A stretch of DNA of 64,000 bases. Origin: Tragulus kanchil. Lineage: Eukaryota > Chordata > Mammalia > Artiodactyla > Tragulidae. The notes beneath the pieces are model-generated. The model was not told the DNA's origin. It made no database searches and was given only the letters and a program-made list of their open reading frames with translations. Location of the stretch: NCBI GenBank assembly GCA_022376925.1, contig JAIOJX010000004.1:172823501-172887500 (forward strand), read 5' to 3'. This document shows positions 22,601 to 34,600 of this stretch, piece after piece. The position numbers and the translations under genes were made by a program. Positions within the stretch are counted from its first letter, which is position 1; every line of letters starts with the position of its first letter.

Positions 22601-25600
22601 GCAAGAAAAGCGGACAGACAGGAGAGGGTTAGGCCGTCCAGCAAGCGCAGGACAGCGGGGGCGGCGCGGCAAGCGGGGTGCAGGGCGGGGCCTCCCGCCG
22701 CCCCTCTGGCCAATCAGCCAACGGGAAGGGCACCCGCACTCACCTGTGGGCGGGGCCGGGGGCCTCCAGCCGCCGACTCAGGCACCAGCCTCTTCCAGCG
22801 CCCTCGGGGGCGCCGGGTGCCTGGAGCGAGGTGCGTCCCCTTCTGGCCGGCAGAGCCCCACCCCGGGCCGTCCTCGCCAGGCGCACCCTGCCCTCTGAGA
22901 GCCTTCCAGGCTCCCGGCTCCTCCCCAGACCGCGGTCAGGGCGGCACAGGGCTCCTGGGTGGGGCTCCCTGCCGGCCAGCATGGCTGCGGCCACTCAGAC
23001 CGCGCTTGGCTACTGGTCATCCTGCCTTCGCTAGAGTGCGCCCCTCCCTTGGGAGGGGGCCCCGAGGGCCCTGTTTCAGATGAGGACACGGAAGCCGAAA
23101 GAGCCGTGGCTTTCCCGAGGTCGCAGAGCGGGAGCGGGAGCTGGATTTGTGCTCAGGGAGGCCTGGTCCCGTCTTCCCTCACGGGAGCCCGGGGCCCGAG
23201 GCCCAGCCAGGGCCTGGGCCGAGATGGGGACAGGTTCTCACTCCCTGTGACAGGAGGGAGACAGGCTCAGCGCCTGGGAGGTGACAAGAACAGGGCCTCT
23301 CTTCTGCCTCCTGAGTCCAGGCCTAGCACACCGTGCAGGCAGCCGCCTTAGAGGCAGGGCCGGGGTGCTGAGCCCCCCAGGACTGGACAGAGCACACCCC
23401 AAGAGGCTCCGCCATTGTGCCCGTGCTTGGGGTCTCCAGCTGGGAGCGTCTACTGTCCCTGTCTTCCATCAGGACTCCACGTCAACTCCTCAGTCTCCAC
23501 GCCTCGTGCGGGTGACTAGGACTTGTCTAACCCTGGGCGTTTACTGTGCACGAACTCTCTCTTTATCGGGACTCACAGGACTCTTAACATCTACTTTAAC
23601 GGCAGCCCGGGGAGGGGGCTCCGTGCTGGTGAAGGCGAGGCGGGTCGCAGCTCTGAGGAGGAGGGTTCCCTCAGCCCCAGACACGGGCCAGGGCCGGGCC
23701 ACGCGGGCACGCGCCCGGTGAGTGGCAAAGCCAGGGCCCGTGCCTGGCCTCGTGTGGGTAAGCCAGGGCCCCTCCCCAGCCACACGGTCCTCCTGTTTTA
23801 CCCCCAGGAGACCAACGCTCAGGGAGGACAGGTAACCAGTCCGCGACCCCGCAGTCCACTCAGCGGCAGAGACCAAGCTGGCCTGCGGGTGTGCGCTCGG
23901 CCAGCCGACTCCCTGCGACCCCCCGGGCTGCAGCCCACCAGGACCCTCTGTCCTGGCATTTCCCAGGCAAGTATACTGGAGCGGGTTGCCACTTCCTATT
24001 TCAGGGCCTCTTCCTGACCCAGGGATCACACTCACACCTATTGCGTTTCCTGCACGGGCAGGTGGATTCTCCATCACTGAGCCACCTGGGAAGCGGCCAC
24101 TTCAAAGCCTGTGCCCGCGGGCGCCCACCCCAGCGGCTCAGGAAGGGCCTGGTGACGCGGGCCAGCAGGTGGCGCCAGAGCCCCCCCCATGGGCGTCAAC
24201 TTCTCCCACGTCTCCCACGTCCAAGGCCGCGGTTTCGTTTTTCGCCAGATTAAGGCCGCCGCGTGTGTGGAAGGCAGGGAACGAGAGGCGTGTGTGACGC
24301 TCTGGTGTCGTCCCCCGGCCGTCCCTCACCGGAGAGCGGAACACGGCCTCCTCCTCGATGGTCTCCACTCCCCCGACCCCCAGAGCGCGCCCATCTTCCT
24401 CACTCTGGGCCTTCCGGGTCTGGCTGTGCCGGGTCACTCCATGCCCACGGCTCTCGGGCTTCCTCGCCAGAGCCCAGCATCAGCTCAACACCCACGACGT
24501 GTTTTATGTTAACACCTACCCCCAGTGAAGATGGCCCTGGTTTTTCTGGTCAGTTGCAGCTTTGACGATCCCAGCCTGCTCTACCCGCTACTTACTGAAA
24601 CACCCCAGAAAGCTTAACTACTGCCTCCGGCAAACTGCCTGTGGGGCTGGGGGCGGCACTGTGAGCTGCGTGTCCAGGAGGGGCCGTCGCCCCTGTGTCC
24701 CTTACAGCGCAGAGGAGGCCCTGGGACCACGTGCCTTGGTTTCCATCTCGACCCGCCTGAGAGAACAATGTGTCCCGCTGTTCAACAACTGTGCTCAGGA
24801 CACTCCAAGTTCCACGAAAATGCAACCACTGGAGGACACCACATGCCAGAGAAGAAAGGCTCTCAAGGCCCGTGCGCTCTCCGGGGAGGCACGGCCGCCG
24901 TGGCCACCCTCGGGCTGTCTGACGCTTGCCGCGGTGCCCCCTGGCGGTGCCCTGACTTTCAGGCTCCCGGCATTCTGGATGCACGCCCTGGGAGCCAGCC
25001 AGGGCAGGCTTCTACCCGCTCCGTCCGCTGGAGCGACTCCCTGGGGCCGAGGGCTGGCCAGCTGAGGCCGCCCAGTGTGGCTCTGGCTCTGGCTTCTGAG
25101 ACCCCAGGTCGCGGGGTCGGCCCCGCCGAGGGGGGAAGGGGGATGCTTTGGGTTCCGTCCCAGGCTCAGGGACACGCCGAAGGCCCCTGCTGTGGGGAGG
25201 AGGGGATTGTGCGGTCAGGATCTTAACGGCCTGGTCAGTCCTCGAGGCCCAGACCTGTGGTTTGCGGCCCAGCCTGCTGGGTCACGCTCCAGTTACCGGC
25301 CCTCGGCCACTGGGGAAACGGGCCGGAAGGCGGCTGTGCGGAGAGAGAGAAGGCGGAGGCCCAGAGACAGAGAGAGACTCCACTCGCGCCGTCCAAGGCT
25401 CCTTGGATGTTCAACCACAGAAGGCCGGCCACGGAGTCCTTTCTAACACAGCTCTTTTAGCCTTTTCAGACTGCTTTCTGAAGGTCAGATAAGCTCTTTT
25501 TGCAGAAAAGGGCCATAAAACAGAAAACCCCAGGGCTGAGAGGCTCCGCTTCTCCTCACCTGGAGCCCTGGCCTGTGGATGTCCACGTCAGCCTACATGA

Positions 25601-28600
25601 CAGCTCAGTGACCCGTCACGAGCTCCCACTGAGCCACCAGTGCCCCTGAGGTCCCGGAGAAACAGCCCCCCAAATGGGGCAAGACAACCAGGACAAGACC
25701 CCCACAGCAACCGAGGAGTCCAGGTCCAGCTCCCACGTCCTGTGCCCTGCGCTGGGCTCCTGGCTGGTCCACGCCTCCTCAGCGAAGGAGGACGGGTAAG
25801 CAGGCTCCTGTGGGCAGCAGGCACGGCCCAGCCCCAAGCGGCCCTTCGGGAGCCGTGCCTCATCTTCCCGTCTGCGGGCTCGGCGACCCTTGGCCCGGCC
25901 GGCCAGTCGCACGCCAGCCCACGGGCACACGGCCAGCTGCGGGGCAAGGCCTGCCGTTGCTCTGAGGGACCCCTGGATTCTGAGGATGCGCACGGGGGTG
26001 CTCCTGGCCGTCCTCACCGCCCTGCTCTCCAGCACGGCGCTGGCCCTGGGCGGGGCACCCGGCGCGTCACTGCTCGCCCTCATGACTCCTCCAGGTGCTG
26101 ACAAGCAGCAACGGTCAGCACGTGCTGCAGAGGAGACCCAAGACCACGGCGCCGAGGACAGGAGAGCCAGGCCCGGAGGGCGGGACGGGGGTCCCGGTCC
26201 GGGTTCCCTCCTCCTCCGGGCCGCTCCCAAGCTTTGCCCTGGCCTGGACACCAGGGCCGCCATCCGCCCGCCTTCCGTCCATGAGTGCCGGAGTCCAGTG
26301 TGCCTCGGGGCCCCTACCCACACCCCCGGGCTGGACCAGAGTGCGCGCTGTGGATCCCCCCACGGGCGCAGGTCAGCCCGCCGCACCCAGACGGCGACAC
26401 CACTGCGCCCTGTAAGGCGAGCCGTCCGCGGGACCTGCTCACGGTCGCGGTCCAGGGACCCGGAACGGACCGAGCCTGGGAGGCAAACCTAAGTGAGCCC
26501 GACACCAGAGCCGGATCGTTCCAGAACGCCACGGCGCCTCCAGGAGGCTGGAGGCCAGTCCCGGGGCACGGACAGCGAGCACGCCTCTCCCCGCTCCGCT
26601 CGCCGCGCGGCCCCTGCCCCAGCCCTGGGTGGCGTGGCGAGCTGAACGGGCTCCAGGGGGCCCCATCTTCCCTCGGGGGCTGCTTGGCCTCCCCCTCTCC
26701 CCCTGACTGCGGGTGGGGGTCCACTTCTTCTCCTTAATCCAGAGACCGACAGAGCTCCCTCTTACTCATGCCCGGGGGGCAGGGTGGTGAACCACGGCGG
26801 GGGCAGACCAGGCCCTGGAGCGTCAGCCCCTCTGTCGGCAGGACGTCGTTGCTTGCTCAGCACCCCATCTCGTGGGCAGAACTCGTCTGCTGCCCTTTAA
26901 TGCAGGTCCACACCCCACGGCCATCCCACCCTCCCCTCTCCCTCTGCCTAATTCGGCGGCTCCTACCCCTTCATTCAGGCATCACCACTCCAGGTAAACC
27001 TGCCGTCCGCGCCCTGCACCGGGGGGACCTCCGTGCCGCGCGGCGCCCGCGGCTGCTTCTGCACACGGGCCTCACGGGCTCAGCGCGGGGCTCAGGGGCC
27101 TTTGCGGGCCCACTGTCTGCCGGGCGCCTGCACATAGTAGGTTTGCGGTGAACATGTCGCAGGTGAGGCCACGACCTGCCCTCAGCGCTGGGGGCGGCAA
27201 AGGATTCCACAGCGCGGCTCCGCGTGAGGAGGGGGAGCGGAGACCAGCCACAGCCTCGACGGCGGCACCAGTCTGCCCGCCCCAGCTCCGGAGGCACGGA
27301 GAGCCCGCCCAGCGCAGCCTCCGCCCCGTTCGCTTCCAAGACTGCACCCAAGGCCAAGGTCGACAGCCAACAGCCCGTCCTCCAGAATCCTCAAGCCCAG
27401 CCACAGACGAGGGCCCGGGAGCGAGGGAGCGCGGGCGGACAGCAGCACAGCCTCGGCCTGAGGACTCGATCTTCCGTCAGGGCTCAGGAGCACCCACGCT
27501 GCCCCAGGTGCAGCAGAAGCCGGGCTCTTTGAGCGCCGCGTGCTGGAAACCCAGCCCTGGAGGGGTTCTTCCCTACCCGCCAGAACGACTGCTGGGGAAA
27601 CAGGACAGGGAGAGGCGTGGGGGCGCGGTGAGGCCAGAGGACGAACGCCAGATGCTGGGAAGAACACTGGGCCGCCTGAGCATCGCCTGTTCCGGCATTC
27701 GGCCAGAACAGCGAGTAGCCACTGGGGCCTGCGGCCCCACCCAAGGTGGCCCTGGACCTCTGGCGTGAGGCGCAGGGCTGAGGTCAGAGGCCGAGTCCCC
27801 CAGGCAGCCTGGCTAGGCGCTGGCTTTGTACACTCCCCGGGGCCGGAGGGAAGGGTTCCCGCGTCCGCGCGCCCGAGATGGGCTCCCACTAAGCAGCTTT
27901 CCCCCAAACAATTTCTGGGGGCACAAGGAGGCCCACCCAACAAAGTAAGAGACGGGGTTGTGCGCGGCGAGACCAGAGGGCCTCCTGCTCCCCAAGAACG
28001 GGTTTCCTGGACACCCCAAGCAGACCTCCGGAGGCCTGAGAGTCCGTGAGCTCACAAGGACACGTGGGCACACAGCTTCAAGCTCAGCACCCAGCCCCTC
28101 CTGCGCTGTCCCACACCATCGTGGGGCTGAACGGAGTCTGGTTTTCGGGTGGGTTCATCGAACGAGGCCCCGACAAGTCGCGCTGGCTCACTGGGCGTCA
28201 CCGCCTCCTCCGCGAGCCAGCACACTCCGCTACCCGCGTCCCACAGAGGTGGGCATGGGGGCCCACAGAGCCGTCTCTCGCCCAGGCTCAGCCCCGGCAG
28301 GCGAGAGGCCAGATTGCCGCCTGGCTCCACGCACAGGCAGGTCTGGGAGGAGGCCGGCTGGCCTTCGGCCCATCTGAGGTCATTTCCTCTGCTTTCTGCG
28401 ACCCGTCTCACTGGCAGTCAGGCGCCCGAGCACCAGGCGCCCTTGAGCTTCCCAAGACCCACGTGGGAGGACGCAGGTCACGAACACCCCTCTCCACCCC
28501 GTACAGGCTGGGAACCTGGCCCCCAGGAAGGCCGACGCAGATGGACGCTCACGGGGCCCGAGGGACTTACGTGTCTGTGGTACGGCGGTAGTTCTCGGGA

Positions 28601-31600
28601 CACGTGAAGGCCAGGCAGCGGAAGCCGCCCTGGATGTTGAAGCAGGTCTCATTGACAGAGCAGTTGTGGATGCCGGTCACACACTCGTCAATGTCTGCGG
28701 GAGACCCCAAGGCAGCATGGTGAAGGCCGAGCCCCCCGGAGCTCCCCCAAGGTCAGGGGCATCGGGCCAGCCTTGCCCTCCATCGGCTGCTCCTGGGAGC
28801 AGAGCCCCACGCCAGCTCTTCTATTCATAGGAGATTTATGTTTAATTTGTGTATTCGTCATACTCTCTGGAGTGAGCATAGCAATAACAGTGAGCGCTGG
28901 ATGATGGCCCGCCAAGTGATCCGCAAAGGAGGCCAGCACTGGTGTCCTCCTCATTCTAGGAGGAGCCGGTGGGCCTCAGTGACTGGCCTAAGGTCACCCA
29001 TTTTATAAATGGCAGAGCTGAGCTTTGAACCCAGGCAGCCAGCCCCTCTCTGCGATCCGGGCTGGACCAGAACCAGGCTGGGGCACCTCACGAGGTCACC
29101 CTGGCGTGGGAGCTGTCCCCGTGAGCTCACAAGCAGACCTCCTGAGGCCTGAGAGTCCGTGAGCCAAAACGGGGCTTCAAGCTCAGCACCCAGCCCCTCC
29201 TGCGCTGTCCCACACCATCGTGGGGCTGAACGGAGTCTGGTTTTCGGGTGGGTTCATCGAACGAGGCCCCGACAAGTCGCGCTGGCTCACTGGGCGTCAC
29301 CGCCTCCTCCGCGAGCCAGCACACTCCGCTACCCGCGTCCCACAGAGGTGGGCATGGGGGCCCACAGAGCCGTCTCTCGCCCAGGCTCAGCCCCGGCAGG
29401 CGAGAGGCCAGATTGCCGCCTGGCTCCACGCACAGGCAGGTCTGGGAGGAGGCCGGCTGGCCTTGGCCCATCTGAGGTCATTTCCTCTGCTTTCTGCGAC
29501 CCGTCTCACTGGCAGTCAGGCGCCCGAGCACCAGGCGCCCTTGAGCTTCCCAAGACCCACGTGGGAGGACGCAGGTCACGAACACCCCTCTCCACCCCGT
29601 ACAGGCTGGGAACCTGGCCCCCAGGAAGGCCGACGCAGATGGACGCTCACGGGGCCCGAGGGACTTACGTGTCTGTGGTACGGCGGTAGTTCTCGGGACA
29701 CGTGAAGGCCAGGCAGCGGAAGCCGCCCTGGATGTTGAAGCAGGTCTCATTGACAGAGCAGTTGTGGATGCCGGTCACACACTCGTCAATGTCTGCGGGA
29801 GACCCCAAGGCAGCATGGTGAAGGCCGAGCCCCCCGGAGCTCCCCCAAGGTCAGGGGCATCGGGCCAGCCTTGCCCTCCCATCGGCTGCTCCTGGGAGCA
29901 GAGCCCCACGCCAGCTCTTCTATTCATAGGAGATTTATGTTTAATTTGTGTATTCGTCATACTCTCTGGAGTGAGCATAGCAATAACAGTGAGCGCTGGA
30001 TGATGGCCCGCCAAGTGATCCGCAAAGGAGGCCAGCACTGGTGTCCTCCTCATTCTAGGAGGAGCCGGTGGGCCTCAGTGACTGGCCTAAGGTCACCCAT
30101 TTTATAAATGGCAGAGCTGAGCTTTGAACCCAGGCAGCCAGCCCCTCTCTGCGATCCGGGCTGGACCAGAACCAGGCTGGGGCACCTCACGAGGTCACCC
30201 TGGACGTGGGGAGCTGTCCCCACCCTACACTGTCCAGAGCAGCCAGACGGCGGCCCGTCCCCATGCCAGAGGCAGCTTCGGGGTGCACGCGTGCTCAGTC
30301 TCTCAGTCGTGTCGGACCCTTTGCAGCCCCGTGGACTGTGGCCCGCCAGGCTCCTCTGTCCACGGGATGCTCCAGGCAAGAATGCTGAGTGGGCTGCCGT
30401 GCCCTCCTCCAGGGGACCTTTCCCACCTAGGGACTGAACCCGCATCTCTCGTCTCTTGTCCCGGGGGGGTTTAATACCACTAGCGCCACCTGGGAAGCCC
30501 CACGGCATCTGTGAAGAGGCGCCAAGTCCTGATCATTGGTAGCAAAAACAGCAGTGCCCGGTCTCCAAGCCCAGGGGAGGCTGAGGAATGTGTTCGCACT
30601 GCGTCTGGCAGGACCCCAGGCCGCAGTGAGGGCGCCTGGCCAGGTCATCTGCTTGTCAGAAACGTGAAAACAGAGCAACTTCCCTCCGGAGCACTAGATG
30701 GCCAAGCAGTTCCTCCCAGGAAACGCCGCGGCCTTTGATCACAATCTTCAAACCTTCTTCATGACCAGAAAGGGCATCTGCAAAACCCCGGGCCTCCCGG
30801 CTGCCCGGCCCCGTGGGGGCTCCTCCTCGGGGCTGGACGGTCCCAACCTCTGATTCAGCTTCCGCGGCCTTCCTGGGGGGCGGCCAGCGGGCGTATCCCA
30901 GGGCCGCTCACTCACACGTATCCTTAGCTCCCCTCTCAGTAACCCAGCGGAGGGTGAGCGGACGCACGATGCCCCCGGCGTGTTCTCAGAAGAGGAAGCC
31001 GAGCACCGGACGCCACTCACAGCCGACTGAGCGGATCCTTGGGCTCCATGGACCCCCAGCCCTGGCGTCCTTCAGTACAGAGACCTCAGCGTGGCCACAC
31101 ACCCTGACCAGGTCCATCCCCCTGCCAAGCGGGGGCCGGCACCTTAAAACACAGGCCTGGGGCTTCCCTGGTGGTCCAGTGGGTGAAGTCCGCCTTGCAG
31201 TGCACAGGGCATCAGGAGGATCCCACGTGCCGCGGAGCAGCTGGACCGGCATGTCCAAGTGCGAGCTGGCGCTCTGGAGCGCGTGCGCCCAGAGCCGGTG
31301 CTCTGCAGTGGAAGAGGCCACTGCGATGGGAGGCCCACACGTGCCAAAGAATAAAGATGGGCGGAAATAATAACTAACTAAGAAAGAGCTCGTGGCATGA
31401 AGTTAAAAAGGAAAGAAACGCAGGCCTGCGCTGGCGGCTCCCCGCTCCGCCCTCAGCACCTGGCAGGGCCTGGGTCTGTCGAGTGACTGAGGCAAAGACG
31501 AAACAGCAGGGCTGGGCTGCAGGGTCTTCTGGGCACTGACCGCCTGCTTCCTCGACGCTGGGCATCTTCTTTCTAAAGGCTGCCAGCCTCACTTCCGGCC

Positions 31601-34600
31601 CCAGGGGCTGCCGGGGCGGAATAGGAGGACTCGGGACCCCCGGTGGACTAGTGTGCCCAGCTACAGGAGGCCAGGGCGTCCGTGGAGCCGGGCACCCCCA
31701 GGGTGCAGTCGCCCCCAGTCTGTGGCGCGGCTGCCGGCGGACCTGGCTCTGCACCCCGCCGAGCCCCGACGGCCTGGAGACCCGGGCCCCACCCCGCTCC
31801 CTGGGGCTCAGGCCCCCGCCCCACTCACCTTGGCAGTTGCGGCCGTTGGGGGCCAGCCTGTACCCAGTCGAGGGGCAGCTGCACTGGAAGCTTCCGGGGA
31901 CGTTGACGCAGCGGTAGGAGCAGATGTGGCCCCCAGTGGGCAGGGCGCACTCGTCGATGTCTGTGACGGCAGAGCCCACCCTCAGCACCGGTGCGGAGGC
32001 CCCCTGCTGGGCTCCACCCCCGGAGGCTGAGCTGCGGCCGGAGGGCAGGGCCCCCAGGGCGCGCTGGACACGGGGCCTCAACGGGGTGCCAGGGCGGGGG
32101 CAGCCTCAGAGACCCTCACGCCAGAGGAGGAACCTGAGGCCGGGGCGGGGAGGAGCCGGGCCCCGGGGGTGTGCGCGGGGCAGTGCGGCTTCGGAGGGAC
32201 ACGCCCTGCCGGCTCTGTCCTGACGCTGAAGACAGCCATGCTAGCCGCGGACACGCTGCGTGGTCAACGGAGGAGCGGCCTACAGGCAGCGGCCCTTCGA
32301 GCACCTGCGCTGCGCCAGGTGGGCACGCGGTGCCGGCGCACCTGACCACGTGGGCGCGCGGGCCGCACCCAGAGCGGGCGGAGGAGGCCGGCCCGGCTTG
32401 GCAAGGGCCTTCTGCGAGGCCAGAGGCGGCACTGTGGTCGGGGATGTGGGTGGCCCCCGAGCGCCCCCCACCCGCGCCCCCGCCCCGCTCGAGGTGCCGG
32501 CACCCACGGTGACCTCCTCCCACGACCGTTCTGGTCTACTAAAGAAAACTCCGGGAGTGGGCTCGGAGTGGGCTCGCTCCTCGACAAACCTCCGTCTCAA
32601 CGACAGGGAAGGTGCGTCCAGGTAAATCTCAGAGGAAAAGAGCCCAGGCCACCGGCCGGCAGAAGGACGGCGGGGTGGGGCTGGGGAGGCGGGGAGGGTC
32701 CTGCCTCACCTTCGCAGGTGACCCCGTCCACGTCGCTGAGCTGGTAGCCGCGCCGGCAGTAGCACTGGTAGGACCCGTAGACGTTGGCGCACTCCTGGCT
32801 GCAGGGGCTGCTGGCACACTCGTTCACGTCTGAAAGAGACGGGTCCCCAGGTCACAGCTCAGAGGCGCCCCTCGTCTCCCCAGGGGGGCCGTGACCTCCC
32901 CCAAGTCGGCACACACAGAGGCGGAGGGGGCCACCTGTAGGCCCAGGGAACCGCGTGGGGTTGCCCCAAGAGAGAGGGGCCCCCTCCAGGCCCTCGAGGC
33001 TGGGCGATCTGGCGTCTTCCCGCCCCCGCCACAGCCTGCACAAGCCGCCCAACCCTGGGCTCTCGGTTCCCTTTGCCTAGAGCAGGGGTCAGCCAACGTC
33101 TGGCCCACCACTTGTGTTTGCAGACAAAGTTCCACTGGCCCATGCTCGTCCCTTTACCCCTGTCCACGGCTGCTGGCACACGGGGCCTCAACGGGGTGCC
33201 AGGGCGGGGGCAGCCTCAGAGACCCTCACGCCAGAGGAGGAACCTGAGGCCGGGGCGGGGAGGAGCCGGGCCCCGGGGGTGTGCGCGGGGCAGTGCGGCT
33301 TCGGAGGGACACGCCCTGCCGGCTCTGTCCTGACGCTGAAGACAGCCATGCTAGCCGCGGACACGCTGCGTGGTCAACGGAGGAGCGGCCTACAGGCAGC
33401 GGCCCTTCGAGCACCTGCGCTGCGCCAGGTGGGCACGCGGTGCCGGCGCACCTGACCACGTGGGCGCGCGGGCCGCACCCAGAGCGGGCGGAGGAGGCCG
33501 GCCCGGCTTGGCAAGGGCCTTCTGCGAGGCCAGAGGCGGCACTGTGGTCGGGGATGTGGGTGGCCCCCGAGCGCCCCCCACCCGCGCCCCCGCCCCGCTC
33601 GAGGTGCCGGCACCCACGGTGACCTCCTCCCACGACCGTTCTGGTCTACTAAAGAAAACTCCGGGAGTGGGCTCGGAGTGGGCTCGCTCCTCGACAAACC
33701 TCCGTCTCAACGACAGGGAAGGTGCGTCCAGGTAAATCTCAGAGGAAAAGAGCCCAGGCCACCGGCCGGCAGAAGGACGGCGGGGTGGGGCTGGGGAGGC
33801 GGGGAGGGTCCTGCCTCACCTTCGCAGGTGACCCCGTCCACGTCGCTGAGCTGGTAGCCGCGCCGGCAGTAGCACTGGTAGGACCCGTAGACGTTGGCGC
33901 ACTCCTGGCTGCAGGGGCTGCTGGCACACTCGTTCACGTCTGAAAGAGACGGGTCCCCAGGTCACAGCTCAGAGGCGCCCCTCGTCTCCCCAGGGGGGCC
34001 GTGACCTCCCCCAAGTCGGCACACACAGAGGCGGAGGGGGCCACCTGTAGGCCCAGGGAACCGCGTGGGGTTGCCCCAAGAGAGAGGGGCCCCCTCCAGG
34101 CCCTCGAGGCTGGGCGATCTGGCGTCTTCCCGCCCCCGCCACAGCCTGCACAAGCCGCCCAACCCTGGGCTCTCGGTTCCCTTTGCCTAGAGCAGGGGTC
34201 AGCCAACGTCTGGCCCACCACTTGTGTTTGCAGACAAAGTTCCACTGGCCCATGCTCGTCCCTTTACCCCTGTCCACGGCTGCTGGCACACGACCATAGC
34301 AGAGTGGTGGCATCGCCATCGAGACGTGGCCGGCAACGCCAAAACTATTATGTGGCTTTTACAAAAAAAGTCTGTCCACCACTGGCCCAGAAGTCCCTCC
34401 TCCTTTTTGCTTATGGCTGATTCTTTTTTTTTTTTTTTGCCACTTCTATTGGTCTTTCATTTGTTTATCTTTGTTCTCTGGCCTGTGTGGGCCTCCCATC
34501 GCAGTGGCCTCTGTTGTCGCAGAGCACCGGCTCTGGGCGCATGCGCTCCAGAGCTCTGGCTTGTAATTGGACACACCGGCTCAGCCGCTCCGCGGCACGT

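Larger units (their letters stand above)
13786..28570 (-). other. FBLN1 intron 14 region, containing the C exon
   Basis: This long intron between exon 14 and D exon 15 is interrupted by the alternative C terminal exon at 22244-22598. It holds several SINEs (14.6-15.5, 16.4, 17.5, 19.0, 19.9 and 23.9-24.1 kb), an L1 3' end (18.3-18.9 kb), one tandem duplication (15967-18118) and MIR remnants. An AT-rich stretch at 15.6-18.2 kb looks like an old LINE but I cannot name it. The 24.1-28.5 kb part is GC-rich and largely featureless. Confidence 0.75.
28017..30220. repeat. Tandem duplication 6, carrying exon 14
   Basis: The first copy is 28017-29129 and the second is 29130-30220. The start of the second copy is noisy (gagccaaaacgggg replaces a longer stretch), and single-base indels occur later. 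It duplicates FBLN1 exon 14 with both splice sites. Confidence 0.93.
29793..31828 (-). other. FBLN1 intron 13
   Basis: Intron between exons 13 and 14. It contains a MIR remnant (around 29900-30150), a Bov-tA SINE (30288-30500) and a CHR-type SINE (31160-31370). The rest shows nothing recognisable. Confidence 0.75.
32071..34290. repeat. Tandem duplication 7, carrying exon 12
   Basis: Two 1110-bp copies (32071-33180 and 33181-34290) with a constant offset throughout. I saw no internal difference. The junction shares GCTGG(C)ACA. It duplicates FBLN1 exon 12. Confidence 0.94.

Noticed and set aside
22157..23083. Plus-strand open frame of about 300 codons across the isoform C exon
   Set aside because: It runs antisense over the C exon and GC-rich flanks, has no recognisable domain, and is low-complexity in composition. 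Long open frames are expected by chance in this base composition.
25616..28600. Several 150-250-codon open frames on both strands in intron 14
   Set aside because: They overlap each other in many frames, show proline/arginine/glycine-rich translations and no motifs. GC-rich intron explains them.
28017..30220. Genuine biological exon duplication in FBLN1
   Set aside because: Exon 14 cannot be used twice in frame, copies have no divergence, and the same ~1.1 kb period recurs throughout the window. An assembly cause is simpler.
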